From: an uncultured Selenomonadales bacterium
Lineage (GTDB): Bacteria > Bacillota > Negativicutes > Selenomonadales > Selenomonadaceae
Reading direction: 5' to 3'
Length of the DNA stretch: 12,637 nt
NCBI GenBank assembly: GCA_937915725.1
Contig: CALGGV010000272.1
Coordinates: forward strand, 1 to 12,637
Numbering within the stretch: the stretch's first letter is position 1; the number at the start of each line of letters is the position of its first letter. This document shows, in pieces, positions 6,381 through 12,637 of this stretch. The notes below the pieces were generated by a model. The model did not search any database. It was not told where the DNA came from and saw nothing but the letters and a program-made list of their open reading frames with translations. The translations under genes and the position numbers were made by a program.

Positions 6381-9302
6381 ATGGACGCAGAAGGCGAAGA
6401 AACAAAAAACAATTTAAACAAATATTTATCGCCGCTTAATGTATGGGCGTTGTCGTTCGGCTGTGCGGTAGGCTGGGGAGCATTTGTAATGCCCGGCACA
6501 ACTTTTTTACCAATAGCCGGACCTTTGGGAACTGCGATAGGAATTGCGATAGGCGCGGGCGTTATGTTGCTGATTGGCTACAACTACCACTTTATGATAA
6601 ATCAGTACCCTGACGCGGGCGGAACTTATGCATACGCAAAAAAAATTTTAGGATATGACCACGGCTTTTTAAGCGCGTGGTTTTTAATTCTGGTTTACAT
6701 TGCGATAACGTGGGCGAATGCAACTGCCCTGCCAATTATTTTCAGAAATTTTTTGGGCGATACTTTTCAATTCGGTTTTCATTACAATATTGCCGGCTAT
6801 GAAATTTATTTTGGCGAGGCGTTACTTTCATTAGGTGCGCTGTGGATTTTGGGCGCAGTTTGCATACGCGGCGGCAAAGTTGCGGCTTACGTTCAAACTT
6901 TTATGGCGTTGATTCTTTTTGGCGGCGTGTTAATTGGAATTGGCGCGGTATTTTTCAGCGGCGTAAATCTTTCTGAAATTACGCCCGCTTTCAATCCGAA
7001 TACAACTCCGGAAAAAGCGATTTTTGGAATTGTTGTACTTGCTCCGTGGGCATTCGTCGGCTTTGAATCAATTTCACAATCCGCTGAAGGTTTTACATTT
7101 TCCGTGAAAAAAACTTTCGCCGTTATATTTTTTGCGATACTGACAAGCGCGGCGGTTTACATTTTTTTAACAATCATTGCAGTTTCAACTTTGCCTTCTG
7201 ATTATTGGAATTGGGTTGAATATGTTGACGATTTAAAAAATTTGCAAGGCAAGGGCAGATTGGAAGGCTTGCCAACTTTTTACGCTATAAATTATTTTAT
7301 GGGCGATACGGGCTTAAAAATTTTGGCGGCAGCGATAATTGGCGGCGTTGCAACGGGGCTTGTCGGCAATTATATTGCGGCTAGCCGCTTGATTTACGCT
7401 TTAACTCGTGATGATTTACTTCCCGCGTGGTTCGGCAAGTTAAACAAATTTAAAACTCCGCAAAACGCAATTCTTTTTATAATGTTACTGTCCTTACCAA
7501 TTCCATTTTTGGGGCGCACGGCTATAAATTGGATTATCGACGTGAATACAATCGGTGCAACAATCGACTACACCTATACTTCAGTTGTAACTTTTATCAC
7601 TGCGCGACGGCTTGGAAATTTTAAGGCGCAAATTACGGGCGCGGTTGGTTGTGTCATTTCGGTAATTTTTTTCCTGTATTTTTTAGTTCCGAATTTTTTG
7701 GTTATCGACGCAATGTCAAATGAATCATATTTGATTTTGATTGGCTGGAGTATTTTGGGATTTGCTTTTTTCAGATATATTTTCAGCAGAGACACTCAAA
7801 AACGTTTTGGAAAGTCAACGATTGTTTGGATTGTAACTTTGTTTCTGATATTTTTTACGTCAATGTTATGGCTGCGCGAGGCTACGCACGACACAACGCG
7901 GCAAGTTTTGGATAATTTGAGCGGATATTATGTTGAAGAATTTAAAGAACACGGCGTAAAATTTAATTACAGGGAAAAATATGATTCTGAATATTATCTT
8001 GAAAGTCAAATGAATTTTGTTTCTGCGTCAATGACAAGTCACAATCTTTTGCAAATGGCGTTGATAACCGTAGCACTTTTTATAATGTTTAACGTTTACA
8101 ATTTGATGATGGAACGTGAAAAATCTGCTGAAGTTCAAAAGGCGCAGGCTGAACGCAGCAGTAAGGCGAAAAGCAATTTCCTTTCAAATATGAGCCACGA
8201 TATACGCACGCCAATGAATGCGATTATAGGCTACACAACTTTAATCAAGAAAGAAAAAGATTTATCGCCGCTTGTGAAAAATTATCTTACAAAAATTGAG
8301 GCGTCGAATAAACATTTACTCGCGCTGATTAATGACGTTTTGGATATGTCAAGAATTGAGAGCGGCAAAATGGAACTTGATATTACAAAGTCAAATATTG
8401 TGAAGGCGTTGGACGAAGTGCGGGATTTATTTTCCACGCAAATGGAAGGCAAAAAAATTAAATACACCGTCGATACTTCCAATGTTCAAAACAAAATTGT
8501 AATGTGCGATACGCCGCGCCTTAATCGTGTACTTTTGAATTTAATCAGCAACGCCTATAAATTTACGCCGGAGGGCGGCGCGGTTACTGTTACGCTCGCT
8601 CAGTTGGGGATAAAAGATGAAAATATTGGAATGTATGAATTGCGCGTCAAAGATTCAGGTATGGGAATGAGTCCGGAATTTGCGGCAACGGTTTTTGAGG
8701 CTTACACCCGCGACAGGAACGTTTCAAACATTCAAGGCACGGGCTTAGGTATGGCGATAACTAAAAGCATTGTTGACTTAATGGGCGGAAATATCGGCGT
8801 CAAAACTGAACTCGGCAAGGGTACTGAATTTATTGTAAATGTAGATTTACCTATTATTGATGAAGAGCCGGAGCCGGAAAAAAATATTTTTGACGAAAAT
8901 TTCAGCGGCGATATTGATTTCACGAAAATTAAATTGTTGCTTGTCGAGGATAACGAAATTAACAGGGAAATTGCGTCGTTGATTTTGGAAGAATTTGGCT
9001 TTCAACTTGACACGGCGGAAAATGGAAAAGTTGCAGTAGAAAAAGTTGCAAATTCCACGCCCGGCGAATTTGACGCGGTTTTAATGGATATTCAAATGCC
9101 TGTAATGAATGGTTACGAGGCAACGGCGGCTATTCGCAAATTGGAAAATCCCGCGCTTGCAAATATTCCAATAATCGCAATGACTGCCAATGCTTTTTCT
9201 GAAGATATTCAACGGGCGAAGGCGGCAGGTATGAACAGCCATATTGCAAAGCCTATCGATATTCCACAGATGATTCAAACTTTGACAGAGGTACTAAAAT
9301 GA
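6381..9302 (+). CDS. APC-family permease fused to hybrid histidine kinase and receiver
   Basis: This is a 973-residue inner-membrane protein with three modules. Residues about 15-470 resemble an APC-superfamily amino-acid permease: helix 1 has GWGAFVMPG, then NQYPDAGGTYAYAKKILG, and helix 6 has PWAFVGFESISQSAEGF. A further helix (about 481-501), a loop of roughly 55 residues likely outside the membrane, and another helix (about 556-576) precede a coiled linker. The kinase follows: H-box NMSHDIRTPMNA with phosphoacceptor His606, N-box NLISNAYKF (Asn720 and Asn724), G1 with Asp758, and G2 GTGLGM (786-791). A receiver domain ends the protein, with acidic pair Glu856/Asp857, phosphoacceptor Asp903, Thr935 and Lys957. 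All catalytic residues seem intact. GAAGGAG (6361-6367) lies 13 nt before the ATG, which is slightly far. It overlaps the next gene by 4 nt. By analogy with CbrA (an SLC5 transporter-kinase) it may sense or transport a nutrient. Ligand and output are unknown. Confidence 0.93.
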   Translation: MDAEGEETKNNLNKYLSPLNVWALSFGCAVGWGAFVMPGTTFLPIAGPLGTAIGIAIGAGVMLLIGYNYHFMINQYPDAGGTYAYAKKILGYDHGFLSAWFLILVYIAITWANATALPIIFRNFLGDTFQFGFHYNIAGYEIYFGEALLSLGALWILGAVCIRGGKVAAYVQTFMALILFGGVLIGIGAVFFSGVNLSEITPAFNPNTTPEKAIFGIVVLAPWAFVGFESISQSAEGFTFSVKKTFAVIFFAILTSAAVYIFLTIIAVSTLPSDYWNWVEYVDDLKNLQGKGRLEGLPTFYAINYFMGDTGLKILAAAIIGGVATGLVGNYIAASRLIYALTRDDLLPAWFGKLNKFKTPQNAILFIMLLSLPIPFLGRTAINWIIDVNTIGATIDYTYTSVVTFITARRLGNFKAQITGAVGCVISVIFFLYFLVPNFLVIDAMSNESYLILIGWSILGFAFFRYIFSRDTQKRFGKSTIVWIVTLFLIFFTSMLWLREATHDTTRQVLDNLSGYYVEEFKEHGVKFNYREKYDSEYYLESQMNFVSASMTSHNLLQMALITVALFIMFNVYNLMMEREKSAEVQKAQAERSSKAKSNFLSNMSHDIRTPMNAIIGYTTLIKKEKDLSPLVKNYLTKIEASNKHLLALINDVLDMSRIESGKMELDITKSNIVKALDEVRDLFSTQMEGKKIKYTVDTSNVQNKIVMCDTPRLNRVLLNLISNAYKFTPEGGAVTVTLAQLGIKDENIGMYELRVKDSGMGMSPEFAATVFEAYTRDRNVSNIQGTGLGMAITKSIVDLMGGNIGVKTELGKGTEFIVNVDLPIIDEEPEPEKNIFDENFSGDIDFTKIKLLLVEDNEINREIASLILEEFGFQLDTAENGKVAVEKVANSTPGEFDAVLMDIQMPVMNGYEATAAIRKLENPALANIPIIAMTANAFSEDIQRAKAAGMNSHIAKPIDIPQMIQTLTEVLK

Positions 9303-9697
9303 AAAAGTTTTTACTGCTGATAATTTTTATTGTGGCGATTTTTACCGGTTGCGGCAAGGAGTCAAACACTTTCACAGAATTAAATCCTGACGAAGCAGAA
9401 AAAATTATACAAACTGAAAAAAATATCCTTATTCTGGACGTACGCACGCCGGAAGAATACAACATTAAACGTATTCCCAACGCCGTACTTTTGCCGCTTG
9501 AAGAAATAGAAATTGGAAACTTGGAGCCGCTGAAAGATAAAAATCAAAAAATTTTAATTTACTGCCGCTCCGGACGGCGTTCAAAATTGGCGGCAAAAAT
9601 TTTGGTTGAAAACGGCTACACAAATGTTTTTGAATTTGGAGCGATTCCGGATTGGAAAGGCGATGTTGACGACACTAAAATTAATATTGAAGATTAA
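9299..9697 (+). CDS. Rhodanese-domain lipoprotein (first copy)
   Basis: This 132-residue protein has a lipoprotein signal (hydrophobic 4-15, lipobox FTGC with Cys18) and then a single rhodanese domain. Visible landmarks are ILDVRTPEEY (CDC25-like N-side motif, residues 45-54), IPNAVLLPLEEI, and the active-site loop YCRSGRRS with catalytic Cys89. The family transfers sulfane sulfur from thiosulfate, persulfide or polysulfide donors to a thiol acceptor. This one would be tethered to the outer face of a membrane. Its ATG overlaps the kinase TGA (ATGA at 9299-9302), and AGAGGT at 9287-9292 lies inside the kinase gene, so translation is probably coupled to the kinase. It is a paralogue of the next gene. 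Enzyme activity is family knowledge; the physiological sulfur donor is unknown. Confidence 0.9.
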   Translation: MKKFLLLIIFIVAIFTGCGKESNTFTELNPDEAEKIIQTEKNILILDVRTPEEYNIKRIPNAVLLPLEEIEIGNLEPLKDKNQKILIYCRSGRRSKLAAKILVENGYTNVFEFGAIPDWKGDVDDTKINIED

Positions 9698-9706
9698 TTT
9701 GGATTT

Positions 9707-9713
9707 GGAGGGG
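9707..9713 (+). promoter_or_regulatory. Ribosome-binding site fixing the second rhodanese start
   Basis: GGAGGGG at 9707-9713 is 9 nt before ATG 9723. Together with the lipoprotein signal that begins exactly there, it rules out the longer reading frame that opens upstream at 9606 inside the first rhodanese gene. Confidence 0.75.
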
Positions 9714-9722
9714 CTAATTTCT

Positions 9723-10115
9723 ATGAAAAGAAAATTTCTATTGCTGATAATTTTTATTGTAGCGATTTTTACGGGTTGCGGCATTGGCAATACCTACCAA
9801 CATTTGAATCAAGATGAGGCGTTAAAAATTATGCAAACTCAAAATGATATTATTATTTTGGACGTACGCACGCAGGAAGAATACGACAAAAAGCACATTC
9901 CAAACGCCGTACTTTTGCCGATTGATGAAATTAGAAAGGGAAATTTTGCGCCGTTGAAAGATAAAAAGCAAAAAATTTTAGTTTACTGTTGGACGGGGCG
10001 TCGCGCAGAAGATTCAGCAAAACTTTTGGCTGAAAATGGCTATTCAAATGTTTTTGAATTTGGTGGGCTTGTTGATTGGACTGGCGAAACTGAAGGCACT
10101 GAAATTAGGGACTAG
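9723..10115 (+). CDS. Rhodanese-domain lipoprotein (second, tandem copy)
   Basis: This 130-residue paralogue of the preceding gene has almost the same signal peptide (FLLLIIFIVAIFTGCG, lipobox cysteine 19) and a rhodanese domain with ILDVRTQEEY, IPNAVLLPIDEI and active-site loop YCWTGRRA (Cys89). The two proteins are identical over well more than half their length by eye, including the nucleotide sequence around the signal peptide, so a tandem duplication is clear. The loop differs (W-T here, R-S in copy one), which suggests different sulfur donors or acceptors; that is inference. It starts 25 nt after the first copy ends. Its TAG stop lies inside a small heptamer repeat (TTAGGGA CTAGGGA), so the last residues, EIRD, are encoded by repeat sequence. 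recA follows after 37 nt and may be co-transcribed. Confidence 0.9.
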   Translation: MKRKFLLLIIFIVAIFTGCGIGNTYQHLNQDEALKIMQTQNDIIILDVRTQEEYDKKHIPNAVLLPIDEIRKGNFAPLKDKKQKILVYCWTGRRAEDSAKLLAENGYSNVFEFGGLVDWTGETEGTEIRD

Positions 10116-10121
10116 GGATTA
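10104..10121 (+). repeat. Heptamer repeat at the 3' end of the second rhodanese gene
   Basis: ATTAGGGACTAGGGATTA contains two 7-bp units (TTAGGGA, CTAGGGA) and the start of a third. It overlaps the end of the rhodanese gene and supplies its TAG stop (10113-10115). The TAGG core is the same as in the repeats at 6283-6310 and on the minus strand at 12281-12308. Confidence 0.45.
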
Positions 10122-10152
10122 ATTTTTGAAAAAATTTTAAGGAGTTATAAGA

Positions 10153-11220
10153 ATGGACAAAATCGAAAATGAAGTTGAAAAAAAAGCTGCATTGGCGGCA
10201 GCAATGAAACAGATTGAAAAACAATTTGGCAAAGGGTCAATAATGAGAATGGGCGATATTGGAAATATCGACGTGAAAAGCGTATCGACAGGAATTTTGC
10301 CGCTTGACGTAGCGTTGGGAATTGGCGGCTTGCCACGCGGCAGAATTATTGAAATTTACGGACCGGAGGCGGGCGGAAAAACTACCGTAACTTTGCATAT
10401 GATAGCGGAAGTTCAAAGGCAAGGCGGAATAGCGGCTTTTATCGACGCTGAACACGCCTTAGACCCTGTTTACGCAAAAAATTTGGGCGTCAATCTTGAT
10501 GAACTTATAGTTTCGCAACCTAATACCGGCGAAGACGGCTTAGAAATTGCAGATTCTCTGATTAGCAGTGGCGCGGTTGATATTGTTGTAATTGATTCAG
10601 TTGCCGCGCTTGTACCAAAGGCAGAAATTGAAGGCGAAATGGGCGATGCCTCTATTGGACTTCATGCACGAATGATGAGTAAAGCTATGCGCAAACTTAC
10701 CGCAGTTATCGGGCGCACTGAAACTATCGCAATTTTTATCAATCAGATTAGAGAAAAAGTTGGAATACTTTTTGGCAATCCAGAAACTACAACCGGCGGC
10801 AAGGCGTTAAAATTTTATTCGACAATTCGCCTTGAAGTTCGCAAAGGCGAGGCGATTAAACAGGGGACTGAAGTTATTGGAAACCGCGTTAAAATCAAAG
10901 TTGCCAAAAATAAAGTTGCACCTCCCTTTAAAACTGCCGAATTTGATTTAATTTACGGCAAGGGTTATTCACGTGTCGGCGGAATTTTGGATATGGGCGT
11001 TGAAACTGAAATTGTAACAAAATCCGGCGCGTTTTATTCTTACAACGGTACAAAATTAGGGCAGGGCAGAGAAAATTCTAAAAAATTTCTTACTGAAAAT
11101 CCCGAAATTTTAAATGAAATTGACCAAAAAATTCGTGAGGCGATTTTGAGTAAGGGAATTAGTTTTGAACAGGAAACCGAAAATATTCCAGAAGATAATG
11201 AAAGTACTTTTGAAGATTAA
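10153..11220 (+). CDS. recA: Recombinase RecA
   Basis: RecA forms ATP-dependent filaments on single-stranded DNA, performs strand exchange, and stimulates LexA self-cleavage. The 355-residue protein is full length. It shows the Walker A loop GPEAGGKT at 70-77, IDAEHALDP with catalytic Glu100, Walker B DIVVIDS at 143-149, the loop-2 region FGNPETTTGGKALKFY from residue 207, the KVAKNKVAPPFKTAEFDL strand, and an acidic C-terminal tail ending NIPEDNESTFED. The Walker A loop differs from the common GPESSGKT by two small substitutions that should not abolish binding. AAGGAG ends 8 nt before the ATG. The gap to the rhodanese gene is only 37 nt, and I see no LexA box or clear promoter in it, so transcription may come from upstream or from a promoter inside the rhodanese gene. 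A terminator follows at 11304. Confidence 0.98.
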   Translation: MDKIENEVEKKAALAAAMKQIEKQFGKGSIMRMGDIGNIDVKSVSTGILPLDVALGIGGLPRGRIIEIYGPEAGGKTTVTLHMIAEVQRQGGIAAFIDAEHALDPVYAKNLGVNLDELIVSQPNTGEDGLEIADSLISSGAVDIVVIDSVAALVPKAEIEGEMGDASIGLHARMMSKAMRKLTAVIGRTETIAIFINQIREKVGILFGNPETTTGGKALKFYSTIRLEVRKGEAIKQGTEVIGNRVKIKVAKNKVAPPFKTAEFDLIYGKGYSRVGGILDMGVETEIVTKSGAFYSYNGTKLGQGRENSKKFLTENPEILNEIDQKIREAILSKGISFEQETENIPEDNESTFED

Positions 11221-11303
11221 AATCTTTACAGTAAAATCTGCGCGACGATTTTTAAAAATTTGAACTTTGAATTAAAAATTTAGCCGTAGAATTTGTAAAA
11301 AAA

Positions 11304-11334
11304 AGCCGTCAACTTTGGCGGCTCTTTTTATTTT
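11304..11334 (+). terminator. Intrinsic terminator of recA
   Basis: AGCCGTC (11304-11310) pairs with GGCGGCT (11317-11323), with one G-U pair and a 6-nt AACTTT loop, followed by C and TTTTT. A run of A precedes the stem. It lies 84 nt after the recA stop. The remaining intergenic bases 11221-11303 are AT-rich and show no gene. Confidence 0.85.
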
Positions 11335-11372
11335 GTAATAAATTTGTTTAATTTAGATTTATTATTCTGCGC

Positions 11373-11404
11373 AAAAAAAAAGCCCTCAAAGGGGAATTTT
11401 TTTT
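11373..11404 (-). terminator. Terminator of the minus-strand Asp23-domain gene
   Basis: On the minus strand a short hairpin (CCCT TTG AGGG, 11383-11393) is followed by nine T (11373-11381 on this strand). A T-run on the + strand (11397-11404) overlaps the stop codon, so the A and T tracts can also pair and the element could work in both directions between the converging genes. The GC stem is only 4 bp, hence moderate confidence. Confidence 0.6.
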
Positions 11405-12248
11405 ATCGTAAAAGTTGAGAATCGACGTATAAAGCCTTGACGTTAATATTAATTGCGTGGACAATCATACCGGTTGTATATTCAACAGCCTCTCGAATAT
11501 TAGCTTGCGTTTGTTCAACAAGCGTTGGAATGTGATTGCCGTAACTCAAAATAACTTCACAGGTAATTTGCAAACCGCGATCTTCTTCGCCTTTAAAAAG
11601 GTGCTCAACTGTAATTTTTTTTACATTTTTAACAAATTCCCGCGCCTTGACGATTTTTTCAACTATTGCATGAATAACTCTATCATCAATAATTAATTTG
11701 CCGTAATAACTGAAAACAGGGCGCACAATGGATTTTTCGCCGAGTTTACGCCGCCTAACTCTTGAACGTTTGAATAAAGACTGCAAAGGATCTATCAAAT
11801 AGCCGGAAAAGTGCGGCTTAAGTTCAATAGTTGGAACCGGAATAATATGCTTGCCTTCCTTTAGGCGGTGGAATTGCGCTAAATCAATTTCTGCGCGAGA
11901 GGCAATATCTTCAATACGAATAATCAGTTGGATTGAAGGCAATTTTAAAGTTTTGGCGATTTTGTGAACCATATTTTCAGAAGTGCCGATAACCAAAATT
12001 CTGTGCGGCTGAATTTTTCTGATAGCCTCACGAACTGCCTCAGCATGTCCCGGCAAAACGAAAATTGCGCGTCGAACTGCCATAATTTTACTTTTTTCAG
12101 TTTTGGCGGATTCTCCGGCGATAATGTGCCCATCTTTAATTAAAATTCCGTCGTCAATAATTGCGTCAGCTTTATTTTCTTGTGCAACTTTTAAAGCACG
12201 ATGACTTTTGCCCGTGCCGCTTGGTCCAACTAATGCTATAACATCCAT
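11403..12248 (-). CDS. P-loop and Asp23/Gls24-domain fusion protein
   Basis: The 281-residue protein has an N-terminal nucleotide-binding region with Walker A motif GPSGTGKS at 8-15. A Rossmann-like segment includes AIIDDGILI and HRILVIGTSENMVHKIAKTLKLP (82-104), then a basic stretch KRSRVRRRKLG (160-170). A C-terminal Asp23/Gls24 (DUF322) domain spans about 177-276: YYGKLIIDDRVIHAIVEKIV, ITCEVILSYGNHIPTLVEQTQANIREAVEYTTG, then ININVKALYV. Asp23-type proteins are linked to envelope stress in Gram-positive bacteria. What the P-loop part does is not known to me. No membrane segment is seen. I prefer ATG 12248 over ATG 12263: GGAGG lies 8 nt upstream of 12248, and the upstream ATG is itself part of that ribosome-binding site and has none of its own; the longer form would be 286 residues. 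It lies 36 nt after the PHP gene, probably in one operon. Confidence 0.82.
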   Translation of the reverse strand: MDVIALVGPSGTGKSHRALKVAQENKADAIIDDGILIKDGHIIAGESAKTEKSKIMAVRRAIFVLPGHAEAVREAIRKIQPHRILVIGTSENMVHKIAKTLKLPSIQLIIRIEDIASRAEIDLAQFHRLKEGKHIIPVPTIELKPHFSGYLIDPLQSLFKRSRVRRRKLGEKSIVRPVFSYYGKLIIDDRVIHAIVEKIVKAREFVKNVKKITVEHLFKGEEDRGLQITCEVILSYGNHIPTLVEQTQANIREAVEYTTGMIVHAININVKALYVDSQLLR

Positions 12249-12256
12249 TGCCGCAG

Positions 12257-12261
12257 CCTCC
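12257..12261 (-). promoter_or_regulatory. Ribosome-binding site favouring start at 12248
   Basis: On the minus strand GGAGG occupies 12261-12257, 8 nt before ATG 12248. An in-frame ATG at 12263-12261 overlaps it (ATGGAGG), so ribosomes bound here should initiate at 12248. Confidence 0.6.
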
Positions 12262-12280
12262 ATTTAGGAAATAATTCCCA

Positions 12281-12308
12281 ACACCTAATCCCTATTTCTA
12301 ACGCCTAA
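12281..12308 (-). repeat. Degenerate heptamer repeat at the end of the PHP gene
   Basis: Read on the minus strand the bases are TTAGGCG TTAGAAA TAGGGAT TAGGTGT, a near 7-bp periodicity of the TTAGG core seen at 6283 and 10104. It encodes the last residues (LGVRNRD) of the PHP protein and provides its TAG stop (12287-12285). Confidence 0.45.
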
Positions 12309-12637
12309 ATCATAAATTTTTTTTGCTAAATCGTCAGCAATGGTAAAATCGCCCAGCGCACTAACAAATCTTGATGCTGCGCCGTGATAATCACTGCCGC
12401 CGACAACCAGAAGATTATATTTTTCGGCAAGTTTTGAATATTTTTGAATATCTTGCATTTGATGATTAGGATAAAAAACTTCTATGCCGTCAATTTTAGT
12501 GCAAATATTTTCAACAAGAGAATCATTTTCCACCAATTTTGGGTGAGCAAGAATCGCCTGCCCACCCGCTTGGTGAATGACATCAACAATTTCTTCAAAT
12601 TCAGGGAAATAGCGCGGCGCGTAAGCCGGTTTATCTT
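12285..12637 (-). CDS. PHP-domain phosphoesterase, C-terminal part (partial)
   Basis: The frame stays open to the window edge, so the start lies beyond 12637; 116 complete codons are visible. The sequence matches the C-terminal half of PHP-domain phosphoesterases of the YciV/TrpH type: YAPRYFPEFEEIVDVIHQAGGQAILAHPKL, IDGIEVFYPNHQMQDIQKYSKLAEKYNLLVVGGSDYHG. The His of LAHP, the Glu of GIEVFYP and the Asp and His of GSDYHG are the expected metal-binding residues. Members act as metal-dependent nucleases or phosphatases (E. coli YciV is a 5'-to-3' RNase acting on rRNA ends). A shorter reading frame from TTG 12536 would cut off the LAHP motif and is not the true start. The C-terminal LGVRNRD is encoded by a heptamer repeat. 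The exact substrate is uncertain. Confidence 0.88.
   Translation of the reverse strand, partial: DKPAYAPRYFPEFEEIVDVIHQAGGQAILAHPKLVENDSLVENICTKIDGIEVFYPNHQMQDIQKYSKLAEKYNLLVVGGSDYHGAASRFVSALGDFTIADDLAKKIYDLGVRNRD

Noticed and set aside
9606..9722. Longer N-terminus for the second rhodanese protein
   Set aside because: The extension reads across the first rhodanese gene in another frame. The lipoprotein signal and ribosome-binding site both point to ATG 9723.
12249..12263. ATG 12263 as start of the Asp23-domain protein
   Set aside because: This ATG is inside the GGAGG that serves ATG 12248 and has no ribosome-binding site of its own. It is not excluded, only less likely.

Overview
The window looks like a chromosomal segment of an AT-rich, outer-membrane-bearing relative of the Firmicutes, most probably one of the Negativicutes. 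That assignment is inference. The Firmicutes side comes from a TmcAL (YlbM) tRNA-modification ligase and an Asp23/Gls24-domain protein. The double-membrane side comes from an AcrA/AcrB-type RND efflux pair. Coding is dense, and no gap of more than 300 bases lacks a gene. No tRNA, rRNA, CRISPR, insertion sequence or phage gene is visible.

Layout. (1) 1-1497: hairpins, tmcAL, then an AT-rich spacer with a good promoter whose -10 lies inside a palindrome. (2) 1498-6280: an efflux operon on the + strand, with a lipoprotein periplasmic adaptor, two small basic ORFs (66 and 49 codons) and an HAE1-type RND pump. The three genes after the adaptor all follow a nearly identical AAGGGGGCGR ribosome-binding block. 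No outer-membrane channel gene is present. (3) 6281-6380: a long imperfect hairpin built from 7-bp repeats. (4) 6381-10115: a 973-residue protein that fuses an APC-superfamily amino-acid permease to a histidine kinase and a receiver domain. It overlaps by 4 nt the first of two tandem rhodanese-domain lipoproteins. (5) 10153-11220: recA, followed by a terminator. (6) On the minus strand, 12637 to 11403: the C-terminal part of a PHP-domain phosphoesterase, then a protein joining a P-loop region to an Asp23/Gls24 domain, with its own terminator. This operon converges on recA.

How the genes may work together. Adaptor and pump should form a tripartite efflux system with a channel encoded elsewhere. 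The permease-kinase looks like a transporter-derived nutrient sensor ('transceptor'). Its C-terminal receiver suggests a phosphorelay, but no Hpt protein or output regulator is encoded here. The ATGA overlap implies that the kinase and the first rhodanese lipoprotein are made together; a functional link between them is inference.

The strongest candidate for something little described is the APC permease-histidine kinase-receiver fusion coupled to duplicated rhodanese lipoproteins. Next come the unexplained small ORFs between adaptor and pump, the heptamer repeats that sit at gene 3' ends and in two cases supply the stop codon, and the P-loop/Asp23 fusion.
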